Source: Actinomyces sp. oral taxon 171 str. F0337 (GTDB taxonomy: Bacteria > Actinomycetota > Actinomycetes > Actinomycetales > Actinomycetaceae). From it: a stretch of DNA of 64,000 bases. The DNA is taken from assembly GCF_005696555.1 (NCBI RefSeq), contig NZ_CP040005.1:1984001-2048000 (forward strand), read 5' to 3'. Positions 54,965 through 63,467 of this stretch are shown piece by piece (position 1 is the first letter of the stretch; each line of letters starts with the position of its first letter). The position numbers were made by a program, and so were the translations under genes. The notes under the pieces were generated by a model. That model was not told where the DNA came from and ran no database searches. It saw nothing but the letters and a program-made list of their open reading frames with translations.

Positions 54965-55635
54965 CGGACGTCGCGAGAAGCACCTCGGCCCGTGCGGGTG
55001 GGGCTGCGCACGCGCAACAGGACCGCGGCGAGCTCCGGCTGGAGCACGTGACGATGATCCGCCGGGGCCTGACCCTGGTGGAGGACCTGTCCGTGACAGT
55101 CGCTCCCGGACAGACCCTCGCGGTCACCGGAGCCTCCGGCGCCGGAAAGACGACGCTGCTGCGGGCGATCTCGGGGCTGTCGGACACCGACGCCGGCACC
55201 ATCCTGCGCCCCGAGGGGGGCCTGTCCCAGGTGTTTCAGGAACCGCGGCTCATGCCCTGGTACTCGGCCCACCGCAACATCTCCCTGGTGGTGGGCGGTC
55301 CGACGCCGGACCTGACGGCCGTCCAGTGGCTGGAGCGCATGGGGCTCTCCTCGGCCGGTCACCTCCCGCCGGCCCGTCTCTCGGGCGGCATGCGGCAACG
55401 GGTCTCCATCGCCCGGGCACTGTCAACCGACCCGAGCCTGCTTCTGGTGGACGAGCCCTTCTCCGCCCTGGATCGCCCCCTGGCCAAGGCACTGAGGGCC
55501 GATCTCATCGCACTGCTCGCAGACCAGGACGTCATCACCGTCTGGGTCACGCACGACCCCGACGAGGCCGAGGAGGTCTCACACCTTCACCTCCACCTTG
55601 ACGGCCCGCCGGGCACCTGGCGGCTACTCGCCTGA
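54961..55635 (+). CDS. ABC transporter ATP-binding protein, NitT/TauT family
   Basis: 224 residues. Walker A is GASGAGKTT, signature RLSGGMRQRVSIARA, Walker B LLLVDEPFSALD and H-loop VWVTHDPDEAEE. It matches ATPases of nitrate/sulfonate/hydroxymethylpyrimidine type importers and is a little shorter than average. ATGA overlap with the methyltransferase. Confidence 0.88.
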   Translation: MTDVARSTSARAGGAAHAQQDRGELRLEHVTMIRRGLTLVEDLSVTVAPGQTLAVTGASGAGKTTLLRAISGLSDTDAGTILRPEGGLSQVFQEPRLMPWYSAHRNISLVVGGPTPDLTAVQWLERMGLSSAGHLPPARLSGGMRQRVSIARALSTDPSLLLVDEPFSALDRPLAKALRADLIALLADQDVITVWVTHDPDEAEEVSHLHLHLDGPPGTWRLLA

Positions 55636-55745
55636 AGTCCACACCACTGACGGCTACCCCACCTCCTGAGCCTCCTACGCCCCACACACCCCACCTACTA
55701 CCCCTACTCCGCACACTCCAGCGACGAAGGACAACGAGCACCACA

Positions 55746-56828
55746 ATGAGCATCCACACGCACTCGCCCGCAGACACCCTACGCACGCAGGCGGCCCCGA
55801 TCAGGCGCCGATCCCTCATGACTCTGGCAGGCCTTGGCCTGCTGTCACCGACGATCCTGTCGGCCTGCTCGTCGCGTTCGGGCAAGGCCTCGTCCAGCGG
55901 GACGGGCGGGCACATCGACACCCTGCGCGTCCACGTCCCCACGACTCTGGCCTACATGGCGCCGATGACCCTGTTCGGTCAACAGGGCAAGCTGGCCCCG
56001 ACGATCGGCAAGGCCACAGTGGAGAACTGGTCGAGCATCGATGCCATGCGGACGCTGCTCCTGCAGAAGCAGACGGACCTGGCCGCCACACCCTCATACG
56101 CGGCCGCGAACCTGTTCAACAAGGGTGTCCCGTTGCGCCTGGTGGCGATGCAGGTGTGGGGCATGCTCTACGTCGTCGGCCCTAAGGGCTCATCGGCGCA
56201 GGGCCTCCAGGCCATGCGCGGCAAAACGGTCGCCGTCCCCATGCCGAACAACATGCCCGACCTCGTCTTCCGCTACCTGCTCGGCCAGAAGGGCTGGGAC
56301 ACGAGTAAGGACCTGGCGATCCAGAACTACGCCGACGGCCAGGAGGCCCTGTCCAACCTGCTGGCGGGCAACGCCGAGTTCGCGGTCCTGCCCGAGCACG
56401 CGGCCAGCGCCGGACTGGCCAAGGCCAAGCAGCAGAGCAAGACCCTGGAGCGGACGGCCGACCTCCAGCAGGTGTGGGCAGAGGTGACCGGCGGCGAGGC
56501 GAAGTTCCCCATGGCCGGACTGGTCATGCCCCAGGAGATCACGGACTCCAACCCCCAAGCGGTCGGAGCGGTGCTCAATGAGGTGGAGGCCTGCATCGCG
56601 GCCACCAACGCGATGTCTGAAGAGACCGTCAACACCATCTCCCAGAAGACCGAGGTCCCCGCACCGGTCGTCACCGAGGTGATCCCCCGCCTCCAACTGA
56701 ACCTGGTTCCGGCGGCCCAGGCCAAGGACCAACTCGTCGACTTCTACACCCGTCTGTCCACTCTCAACCCAGACATCGTCGGCGGCAAAATGCCGGCCGA
56801 CGACTTCTACCTGAAAGACCCGCGGTGA
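55746..56828 (+). CDS. ABC transporter substrate-binding lipoprotein, NitT/TauT (SsuA/ThiY) like
   Basis: 360 residues. The signal region has a twin-arginine-like IRRRSLMTLAGLGLLSP and a lipobox ILSACSS, so it is exported and anchored. The mature part (TLRVHVPTTLAYMAPMTLFG, MRGKTVAVP, DGQEALSNLLAGNAEFAVLPE) fits the bi-lobed binding proteins of sulfonate, nitrate or pyrimidine importers. The specific ligand is not readable. It starts 110 bp after the ATPase, in a pyrimidine-rich gap, with GAAGGA upstream at a rather long distance. Confidence 0.85.
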   Translation: MSIHTHSPADTLRTQAAPIRRRSLMTLAGLGLLSPTILSACSSRSGKASSSGTGGHIDTLRVHVPTTLAYMAPMTLFGQQGKLAPTIGKATVENWSSIDAMRTLLLQKQTDLAATPSYAAANLFNKGVPLRLVAMQVWGMLYVVGPKGSSAQGLQAMRGKTVAVPMPNNMPDLVFRYLLGQKGWDTSKDLAIQNYADGQEALSNLLAGNAEFAVLPEHAASAGLAKAKQQSKTLERTADLQQVWAEVTGGEAKFPMAGLVMPQEITDSNPQAVGAVLNEVEACIAATNAMSEETVNTISQKTEVPAPVVTEVIPRLQLNLVPAAQAKDQLVDFYTRLSTLNPDIVGGKMPADDFYLKDPR

Positions 56829-57607
56829 GTCCGCACCGGTCGTCAGCCTTCAGACGGTGGCGCGCCCGCCTCCTGTGGTGGGCCGGAATCGGCCTGGCGA
56901 TCCTCATCTGGTACTGGGCCGCCCTGGACCAGCCCGAGTACGCACTGCCCGGCCCGGGGACGACCTGGCACGCCTTCCTGGGGCTGATCGACGACGGCGG
57001 CCTGGGCTGGACGCTGTGGCTCACCCTCTCCAGAGCGGTCATCGGACTGGGGCTGTCCTGCCTCATTGGCATCCCGACAGGCTGGGTCCTGGGAACCTGG
57101 ACCTGGCTGCGCGAGCTGCTGGACTCCTGGGTACAGGTCCTCATGGCGGTACCGCCGATCGTGCTGGTCGTGGTCGGGATGATCTGGCTCGGACCGACGG
57201 CGGGAGTCGTCATCCTGGTGGTCACCCTGGTCACGCTGCCCCTGCTGGTGGCCTCCATGCGCGACGCGGTCCTCAATGTCGATGGCGACCTGCTGGAGAT
57301 GGCGACCGTCTTCTCCAAGTCCCGCCCGTGGACGATCCGTCGGCTCATCCTGCCCGCGGTCGCACCACCGGTACTGTCTGCCCTGACGGTTGCCGTCGGG
57401 CAGTCCGTGAGGGTCACGGTCATGGCAGAGCTTCTGAGCACCCCGACGGGACTTGGCGCAGAGGTCCAGCAGGCGCGCACCAATCTGGAGACGGCCGATG
57501 TCTTCGCCCTGTCCGCCATGATGGCGGCGCTGACGCTGATGCTCGAGCTGTGCCTTCTGCGGCCGCTGCGCCGGCGCCTCATGGCATGGTCATCTCAGCC
57601 CTCGTAG
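56825..57607 (+). CDS. ABC transporter permease, NitT/TauT family
   Basis: 260 residues with six spans; the coupling loop is EMATVFSKSRPWTIRRLILPA near residue 160. Overlaps the binding protein stop by 4 bp. Completes a three-component importer with the ATPase and the lipoprotein. Confidence 0.9.
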   Translation: MSPHRSSAFRRWRARLLWWAGIGLAILIWYWAALDQPEYALPGPGTTWHAFLGLIDDGGLGWTLWLTLSRAVIGLGLSCLIGIPTGWVLGTWTWLRELLDSWVQVLMAVPPIVLVVVGMIWLGPTAGVVILVVTLVTLPLLVASMRDAVLNVDGDLLEMATVFSKSRPWTIRRLILPAVAPPVLSALTVAVGQSVRVTVMAELLSTPTGLGAEVQQARTNLETADVFALSAMMAALTLMLELCLLRPLRRRLMAWSSQPS

Positions 57608-57667
57608 CATCAGCACCCTCTACAGCTCTTACTACCGAACATCATCACCAACACCGAAGGAGCACAC

Positions 57668-58036
57668 ATGCCCACCTCATCCAGCACTCCATCGAGCGAG
57701 TCTCTGTTCCGGCTCGGCCTCAACGAGGCGCTCCCCATCTCCGAGGAGGCCACAACCTCACGGGTCGTCGTCAACAACGACATCCTGCGCACCGTCGTCT
57801 TCACCTTCGACGCCGGTCAGGTCCTCACCGAGCACTCCTCCCCCCGGGCGGTGGTCGTCACCCTCCTGGAGGGCGAGATGGACTTCTCCATCGGTGAGCG
57901 CACCGAGAGGATGGGCGCCGGCGACGTCATCTACCTGGCGCCGGGTGACCGTCACGCTCTGACGGCCGTGACGCCGTGCCGTATGCAGCTGGTCATGGTC
58001 GACGTCGACAAGGTCGGCGCAACGGCCGACAAGTAG
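57668..58036 (+). CDS. Small cupin-fold protein
   Basis: 122 residues, single cupin barrel. Motif 1 is VLTEHSSPRAVVVTLLEGEMDF, in which only the first His of the usual HxH-x4-E set is clear, and motif 2 is GDVIYLAPGDRHAL. The metal site is thus incomplete or altered. It closes the methyltransferase-importer operon, with GAAGGAG before the ATG and a terminator after it. It may bind or process the imported molecule. Confidence 0.83.
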   Translation: MPTSSSTPSSESLFRLGLNEALPISEEATTSRVVVNNDILRTVVFTFDAGQVLTEHSSPRAVVVTLLEGEMDFSIGERTERMGAGDVIYLAPGDRHALTAVTPCRMQLVMVDVDKVGATADK

Positions 58037-58092
58037 CGCGGGGAGCTGGCAGCCGCTACCGATCAGCAGCCGGCCCGCAAACGGCCACCACC

Positions 58093-58140
58093 ATGTGGGG
58101 TGGGGTGCGAAGCACTGAGGTCTTCGCCCCCACCCCACAT
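58093..58140 (+). terminator. Terminator of the methyltransferase-importer-cupin operon
   Basis: ATGTGGGGTGGGGTGCGAAG pairs with CTTCGCCCCCACCCCACAT (one bulged T) around an 8-base loop, 57 bases past the cupin stop, followed by CCTTGTG. Confidence 0.75.
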
Positions 58141-58603
58141 CCTTGTGAGATCCACTAAATCGGACACCTCATCCAGTCGCGTTGCAGCACCCCAGCAACC
58201 GGATTTCACCTGGAGCATGGGGCGCAGTGTTGCGGCTCACTCGAATCCTTGATCCCGAAGCAGCGGTAATCCAACTCACGCATCCTTGTAGGAAAACTAA
58301 ACCTTCCATAGGTTAGATTGTAGGCGCCCGAGATCTTGACGTGACCCGCTTCCCACATCGTGGCATCAGCGAGGCGGGCGTGGCACCATCGATTTTATCC
58401 ACCCGAGAACGCCGGAGCACTCGCCTGCTTGATGACAACAGAGGCCCGCTTCTCGCCGCCGCCAGCCTACCACACTCTTTTAGCATTCAATAACCCCATC
58501 CCTGCTCGAACAGCACGTCTTTTCCGCCTGCCGCACCACCCAGTAAGGGGTTAACCGTGTTCAGCACGCTCGCACAACTCCATGCACCAGAGAGGACCAC
58601 CGC
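58141..58603. other. 463-bp gap before the glycosyltransferase gene
   Basis: Lower in GC than neighbours. It contains an imperfect inverted repeat CTAAACCT-N5-AGGTTAG (58297-58316) next to TAGATT-type -10 sequences, possibly the promoter region of the glycosyltransferase. I found no supported gene. Confidence 0.4.
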
Positions 58604-59737
58604 ATGATCGTCATTACCCTGCTGGTGGGAATCCTATTCTGGATCGGAATTGATATCTGGGCCGGCATCACCTCGAAGTGGTATAAAGCCGTGGAACTGA
58701 ACCCGAGCATCACCTCAGACGACTTCAGTGTCCTTGTGCCGATCTACGGAAATGTCAAGTACCTGCAGAACGCGGACTACTTGCGACCCTATGGCGATCG
58801 AGTCGTCCTGTGCACCACCTCCGGCGAGTCGGAGGAGTTCTACCGCGATCTTGAGGACATCGCCATCCGCTATGGATTCAGAATCTTCCGCAGCGACTAC
58901 GTCCCACGCAAGGTGGGACGCAAGCGGAGCACCTCGGGGATCACTCGGGACACAGTCGTACGTGACGCACTGCTGGCCGCCCCACTCAACTCCTACATCG
59001 TCTGCCTTGATGCTGACACCACAGCGCAAGAGCCGCTGACCCACATCATCGGCGCCCTGGTGGCCAATAAGGCCGACTTTGCCTCGGTGACCATCGTTCC
59101 TCAGAAGAAGGGGCCCTTCATCGTCCAGATGCAGCGCCATGAGTACGTCGTCTCAATGCGCGCCCGCAGAATCATGCCGTGGCTGCTCAGCGGCGCCCTC
59201 CATATCGGCAAGACCGACGTCATGCGCCAGATCATGGCCCGCCACTCGCTGTTCTTCCAGGGCAATGACATCGAGTCCGGGATTATTGGAGACGCGCTGG
59301 GATACAAGGCCGTCCACATTCTTGCCCACGTCAACACCAACGCACCCGACACACTGTACTCCTGGTGGCGCCAGCGGATCGCGTGGAGCGGCGGTTCCTT
59401 CAGACTTTTCATCGTCAACTTCAGATTCGTCTTCCAGCACCCCTTCCTGTGGCTGTACAGCGGTATCGTGGTGATCAGTATGTTCGTCCTCAGGTGGATA
59501 GCCGTCGTGAATCCCGGGTGGACGCTTCTGCTCGCACTGTTCATCTACTACGCCGCTATCGTGTGGCTTCACTGGGACCACGGCAACAAGTGGCTGATCT
59601 TCCAGCCCTTCTACTGCCTCTTCGTCAGTCTCATCGTGGTTCCCATCGGGGTTGCCTACTATTTCAAGATGGCGATTCCTGAGCGCAATTTCGGAGTCAT
59701 TCGACCCAAGCGCAAGGAACTCGTCACAGCAAGCTGA
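58604..59737 (+). CDS. Membrane-bound processive-type family 2 glycosyltransferase
   Basis: 377 residues. One N-terminal span (ITLLVGILFWIGIDIWAG), a cytoplasmic GT-A domain starting FSVLVPIYGN, the metal-binding VCLDADTT, an acceptor region FFQGNDIESGI, and the WWRQRIAWSGG element equivalent to the QxxRW motif of processive enzymes; then three spans at the C-terminus. This resembles hyaluronan, chitin or cellulose-type synthases and polymerises a sugar while exporting it, by family analogy. GAGAGGA precedes the ATG. Base composition is less GC-rich than the flanks, a possible sign of acquisition. Confidence 0.85.
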   Translation: MIVITLLVGILFWIGIDIWAGITSKWYKAVELNPSITSDDFSVLVPIYGNVKYLQNADYLRPYGDRVVLCTTSGESEEFYRDLEDIAIRYGFRIFRSDYVPRKVGRKRSTSGITRDTVVRDALLAAPLNSYIVCLDADTTAQEPLTHIIGALVANKADFASVTIVPQKKGPFIVQMQRHEYVVSMRARRIMPWLLSGALHIGKTDVMRQIMARHSLFFQGNDIESGIIGDALGYKAVHILAHVNTNAPDTLYSWWRQRIAWSGGSFRLFIVNFRFVFQHPFLWLYSGIVVISMFVLRWIAVVNPGWTLLLALFIYYAAIVWLHWDHGNKWLIFQPFYCLFVSLIVVPIGVAYYFKMAIPERNFGVIRPKRKELVTAS

Positions 59738-59802
59738 TCCTCAGCCTGGACGCGCCAGCCAACGCAGGCGCCCTCGTACCAGCAACGCTCTTCGGCATGA
59801 CA

Positions 59803-59834
59803 ACGGGCCCACCTCCTTGGGAAGGTGGGCCCGT
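59803..59834. terminator. Bidirectional terminator between glycosyltransferase and tig
   Basis: ACGGGCCCACCT and AGGTGGGCCCGT are perfect complements over an 8-base loop, followed on the plus strand by CTCTTTG. It ends both convergent genes. Confidence 0.8.
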
Positions 59835-59903
59835 CTCTTTGACACGGAGCATCCCGCTTGAGCGGGGAACGTGCGTCAAGCTGTGCGTCTCAACGCCGTG
59901 GAC

Positions 59904-61265
59904 TCACTCGTCGTCACCCTCAGCGGCGTCACCGTCCTGGGCCGCGGCAACAGCGGCGGCCTCTGCTGCTGCAGCGGCGTCATCCTCATCCGAACCAATG
60001 AAGGCGGACAGGTCCACAGTCTCACCCTTGGAATCAACCACTGCCGCCTGGCGCAGCGCCATGGCCAGCGACTTGTTGCGGGCGACCTCGGAGACGAAGG
60101 CGGGGATCTGACCGGCCTGCTGAGCGCCCTGGAGGAACTGGGCGGGCTCCATGCCGTACTGCTGGGCGGTCTGGAAGAGGAACTCCAGGAGCTCGTCCTG
60201 AGCCACACCGACCTTGAGTTCCTCAGCCAGGACATCAAGGATGATCTGGTCGCGCACGCCGGTGACGATGTCCTCGCGAATCTCCTTGGCGTGCTCCTCG
60301 TCGCCATCCTTGCCCTCGGCCCGAAGGTGCTGGGCGACCTCCGCCTCAACGACGGCCTCGGGGACATCGAAGGTGACCTCGCTGCGCAGGTGCTCGAGGA
60401 GAGCATCACGGGCAGCGACCGCCTGCTCGCCGGTCTTGCGCTCGGTGACCTGCTTGACGAGGTCCTCACGCAGCTCCTCAACGGTGTCGAACTCGGAGGC
60501 GAGCTGGGCGAACTCGTCGTCGACCTTGGGCAGCTCACGCTGCTTGACAGCGGTGGCGGTCACGGTGACCTCGGCCTGCTCGCCGGCGTGCTCCCCGCCG
60601 GCCAGCTCAGTGGTGAAGGTGGCGGACTCGTCGGTCTTCAAGCCACGCAGGGCGGTGTCCAGGCCCTTGAGCATGTTGCCCTTGCCGATCTCGTAGGAGA
60701 CACCGGAGATGGAGTCGACCTCCTCGCCGTCGATGACCGCCTTGAGGTCAATGGTGACGAAGTCACCGGTCTTGGCCTTGCGGCCCACGGACTTCAGGGA
60801 GCCGAAGCGGGCACGCAGGTTGTCCAGCTCGGTGTCGATGTCCTCGTCAGCGACCTCGACGGCGTCCACGGTCAGCTTGGCCGTGCTCAGGTCCGGCAGC
60901 TCGATGACGGGACGAACAGTGACCTCAGCGGTGAAGGCGAGCTGACCGCCGTTCTCACCAGTGGCGTTGGGCAGCTCGACAACATCGACCTCGGGCTGGA
61001 GCATGGGGACCCGCTCGGCCTCGGTGATGGCGTCCCGGTAGAAGTCGGAGAGCTTGTTGTTGACGGCCTCCTGGATGACGGCCCCGCGGCCGACTCTCTG
61101 GTCGATGACCCGGTTGGGGACGTGGCCGCGACGGAAACCGGGGACCTGGATCTGGGAGCCGATCTCCTTGTAAGCGGCATCCAGGCTGGGCTTGAGCTCC
61201 TCATAGGGGACCTCGACAGTCAGCTTGATGCGACTGGGGTCAAGATTCTCGACAGTGGTCTTCAC
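59904..61265 (-). CDS. tig: Trigger factor
   Basis: Ribosome-bound chaperone with peptidyl-prolyl isomerase activity, 453 residues. The ribosome-binding part has VPGFRRGHVPNRVID near residue 45 (GFRxGxxP signature), the FKBP-like domain begins about residue 150 (AKTGDFVTIDL), and the C-terminal helical arms end in an acidic tail DGDAAEGDDE. The GTG start KTTVENLDP is chosen with GGGAG upstream; a TTG five codons earlier is possible. Confidence 0.96.
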   Translation of the reverse strand: MKTTVENLDPSRIKLTVEVPYEELKPSLDAAYKEIGSQIQVPGFRRGHVPNRVIDQRVGRGAVIQEAVNNKLSDFYRDAITEAERVPMLQPEVDVVELPNATGENGGQLAFTAEVTVRPVIELPDLSTAKLTVDAVEVADEDIDTELDNLRARFGSLKSVGRKAKTGDFVTIDLKAVIDGEEVDSISGVSYEIGKGNMLKGLDTALRGLKTDESATFTTELAGGEHAGEQAEVTVTATAVKQRELPKVDDEFAQLASEFDTVEELREDLVKQVTERKTGEQAVAARDALLEHLRSEVTFDVPEAVVEAEVAQHLRAEGKDGDEEHAKEIREDIVTGVRDQIILDVLAEELKVGVAQDELLEFLFQTAQQYGMEPAQFLQGAQQAGQIPAFVSEVARNKSLAMALRQAAVVDSKGETVDLSAFIGSDEDDAAAAAEAAAVAAAQDGDAAEGDDE

Positions 61266-61433
61266 GGGGGTTGCTCCCAAGGTCTGAGTTCTGCGGTAAC
61301 ACCGAAGCGTTCGGAGGTGTTCGGCGGACGCGCGTCTGTGGCGTCAATCCGTGCCATCTTAGGGCAAACGGCCAGTGGGATCGATGATGCGTCCGTACCT
61401 GGTGCATGACTCTGGACACAGGATCATCGTCCG

Positions 61434-61733
61434 TCACGGCCTCTCCCCTATCGGCACACTCCGTCCTCCGACAACGATGGCCAGCCAGGCCCGCTCGATC
61501 TGCGCGACCGAACCGATCGTCTCGACGACGCGTGCGTGCACGCCTCGGGCCTCGGCGTCGTCAGACCCCGTGAAACGGGCCGTCACCCGAGGCTCACCGC
61601 GCACGACGTCGACCTGAAAGGCCTCCAGAACGGTCGTCCGGCGCACGGCGCCCCGTGCGGCGGACTCGACGTCTCCGGGATCGTGCCCAGCCTTGAGCAC
61701 GGACACCGTGAGAATCGATCGATACGAGGGCAT
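61434..61733 (-). CDS. Conserved-looking small protein of unknown function
   Basis: 99 residues from an ATG after a GAGGG stretch. Mixed alpha/beta pattern with no cysteine and no motif that I recognise; IERAWLAIVVGGRSVP near the C-terminus. It sits between tig and the tRNA genes on the same strand. Not enough to give a function. Confidence 0.5.
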   Translation of the reverse strand: MPSYRSILTVSVLKAGHDPGDVESAARGAVRRTTVLEAFQVDVVRGEPRVTARFTGSDDAEARGVHARVVETIGSVAQIERAWLAIVVGGRSVPIGERP

Positions 61734-61829
61734 GCCCTCAGCGTATAGCCCCGTGCCGCGGTTGCGCCCGCGCGCTCGCCCGGCGCCAGCACTCCGCCCA
61801 CACGGCACGATCACCCTCGGGATGAAAAG

Positions 61830-61903
61830 TCGGGCTGGCGGGATTTGAACCCGCGGCCCCCTGCTCCCAAAGCAGGTGCGCTACCAAACTGCGCCACAGC
61901 CCG
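61830..61903 (-). tRNA. tRNA-Pro (anticodon TGG)
   Basis: The reverse complement folds as a cloverleaf: acceptor CGGGCTG with CAGCCCG, anticodon stem CCTGC/GCAGG with loop TTTGGGA (anticodon TGG), T arm GCGGGTTCAAATCCCGC. No CCA is encoded. Confidence 0.95.
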
Positions 61904-61911
61904 TGACGTGA

Positions 61912-61943
61912 CGAAAGGGACCGCCGAGGAGCGGCCCCTTTCG
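61912..61943. terminator. Stem-loop between the two tRNA genes
   Basis: CGAAAGGGACCGC and GCGGCCCCTTTCG pair (one mismatch) over a 6-base loop. On the minus strand it follows tRNA-Gly with a short U-containing tail. It may separate or process the two tRNA transcripts. Confidence 0.45.
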
Positions 61944-61951
61944 GCTCACAG

Positions 61952-62022
61952 AGCGGGTGACGGGAATCGAACCCGCGCAATCTGCTTGGAAGGCAGAGGC
62001 TCTACCATTGAGCTACACCCGC
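61952..62022 (-). tRNA. tRNA-Gly (anticodon TCC)
   Basis: Reverse complement: acceptor GCGGGTG with CACCCGC, anticodon stem TCTGC/GCAGA with loop CTTCCAA (anticodon TCC), T arm GCGGGTTCGATTCCCGT. No encoded CCA; discriminator base T. Confidence 0.95.
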
Positions 62023-62056
62023 ATGGATGAAGGGGTTCACCCCTCCACCGGCGGCC

Positions 62057-62221
62057 TCACTGCTCGATGAGGCCCTCCTTGTAGGCCCGCGCCAGACGGC
62101 GAGGCACAGAGATCTCGCGGCCCTGGACGCGGATGGTGTTGAGCTCGGTGAGCTTGGCCTTCCACTGTGAGCGGCGGTTGCGGGTGTTGCTGCGGGACAT
62201 CTTCCGCTTCGGCACTGCCAT
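62057..62221 (-). CDS. rpmF: 50S ribosomal protein bL32, cysteine-free form
   Basis: 54 residues starting [19 protein letters not shown] and ending [13 protein letters not shown], an unmistakable bL32 N-terminus. No cysteine is present, so it lacks the zinc ribbon (C-minus form). Too short for many ORF searches. The stop is 35 bases upstream of the tRNA-Gly gene on the same strand. Confidence 0.95.
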   Translation of the reverse strand: MAVPKRKMSRSNTRNRRSQWKAKLTELNTIRVQGREISVPRRLARAYKEGLIEQ

Positions 62222-62376
62222 GGGCCCGCTCCTCTCTCATGAACCTGGGGATCGGACGACCCCTCGAAACTGGACCGAGGGACACCATAACGACATCGCC
62301 GGGACCACTTCCAGTCCAGGACCGCCTCAACGCGTGTGACATCAGTCCCGCAACCGTCCCGTGCGAGGATCATCTC

Positions 62377-63189
62377 ATGGCTCCGCACGCCCTTCGCACA
62401 CCATCGCACCAGCCGTCTCAGGAGCAGGGATCCTCCGGGCTCATCACTCTGGCTCACGGGGAGCAGCCCGAGATCGACGTGGAGATCAAGAAGTCCCACT
62501 TCCTGGCGCGCGCCTGCCGCACGGACTCCATGGACGAGGCCCGCGGCTTCATCACGAGCGTGCGCTCCACCTACCCCGACGCGCGCCACCACTGCTCGGC
62601 ACTGACACTCACCGACCTCTCGGACGGGCACTCCCTGGCCTCCCCTCCCCCACCCACCGAGCGCTCCAACGACGACGGCGAGCCCTCCGGTACGGCCGGC
62701 CAGCCCATGCTCGACGTGCTGCGGGGAACGGGGCTGGCGAACACGACCGTCGTCGTCACCCGCTACTTCGGCGGAACACTCCTGGGAACCGGCGGACTGG
62801 TGCGCGCCTACTCCGAGGCAACCGCTCAGGCGCTGCGAGCGGCCGCGCGCGTCACCCTGACCCGGCTTCATTTGTGGGACCTGCGGGTGCCGGTGGCTCA
62901 GGCCGGCCGGATCGAGGCGGACCTGCGCTCCCGCGATCGCACCGCGGCACTGGGGCCGATGGTGGAGGACAGCACCCCCGCCCCAACCATTCACGTCGAG
63001 GAGACGATCTGGGGACCGACCCACGCCGTCCTCGTGCTGGCCACGTCCTGCGCCGATCCCGCACTCCTGCAGGCCCCACTGGCCGCCCTGACTCGCGGCG
63101 AGGGGACGGCCGAACCGGCCGGCAGCCGACTGGTCGAGATCCCTGCGCCCCGGCCTGATACCCAGGGACAAGATCCGCTGATCCCCTGA
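62377..63189 (+). CDS. YigZ/IMPACT family protein
   Basis: 270 residues. The N-terminal IMPACT domain carries EIKKSHFLARA, HCSALTLTD, SNDDGEPSGTAGQPML and VVVTRYFGGTLLGTGGLVRAYSEA, which are diagnostic, followed by the ferredoxin-like C-terminal domain. Family members are about 200-215 residues; the excess is an N-terminal Ser/Gln-rich 35 residues and an insert in the middle. Biochemical role unknown. The ATG has GAGGAT upstream. Confidence 0.9.
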   Translation: MAPHALRTPSHQPSQEQGSSGLITLAHGEQPEIDVEIKKSHFLARACRTDSMDEARGFITSVRSTYPDARHHCSALTLTDLSDGHSLASPPPPTERSNDDGEPSGTAGQPMLDVLRGTGLANTTVVVTRYFGGTLLGTGGLVRAYSEATAQALRAAARVTLTRLHLWDLRVPVAQAGRIEADLRSRDRTAALGPMVEDSTPAPTIHVEETIWGPTHAVLVLATSCADPALLQAPLAALTRGEGTAEPAGSRLVEIPAPRPDTQGQDPLIP

Positions 63190-63386
63190 AACGCCCTCAC
63201 GGCGTGCACCGGTTCTTGACGGGCGCGCGACCACGATGCGAGCAGATGACGGACGGATGTGGCGATCACTGTCGGACACGGGGTAAGGTTTCGCCAGCAG
63301 CCGGGGCACCACGCCTCGGAAGAGCTGAAGAGCAGTTCACGCCCAGGCAGGCGCAGCCAGTCGCCGTGAGGAACAGAGGAGGACCC
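63190..63386. other. Upstream part of the cysK leader region
   Basis: 197 bp between the YigZ-family stop and the leader peptide. A -10-like TAAGGT at 63284-63289 could start the leader transcript; no good -35 is seen. Plus-strand codons are open through most of this stretch but show no recognisable protein. Confidence 0.35.
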
Positions 63387-63467
63387 ATGATGGTTAAGGC
63401 CGTCATGTGCACCATGTCCTCGCCCTCCGTGCCTGTTGCGCCCGCGTGCTGCTGCCGGTGTCAGTAG
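63387..63467 (+). CDS. Cysteine-rich leader peptide upstream of cysK
   Basis: A 26-codon ORF ending APACCCRCQ: three consecutive TGC codons, then Arg and another Cys just before the stop. The ATG has GGAGG at six bases. It precedes cysK by 243 bases. A ribosome waiting for Cys-tRNA would stop at CCCRC, so this is a candidate cysteine-responsive attenuator. It differs from the leader upstream of the sulfite reductase operon in sequence but has the same terminal polycysteine design. Confidence 0.7.
   Translation: MMVKAVMCTMSSPSVPVAPACCCRCQ

Noticed and set aside
63204..63467. An 87-codon ORF including the cysteine leader in its tail
   Set aside because: The first 60 codons lack a ribosome site and a recognisable protein, while the internal ATG at 63387 has a strong GGAGG site.
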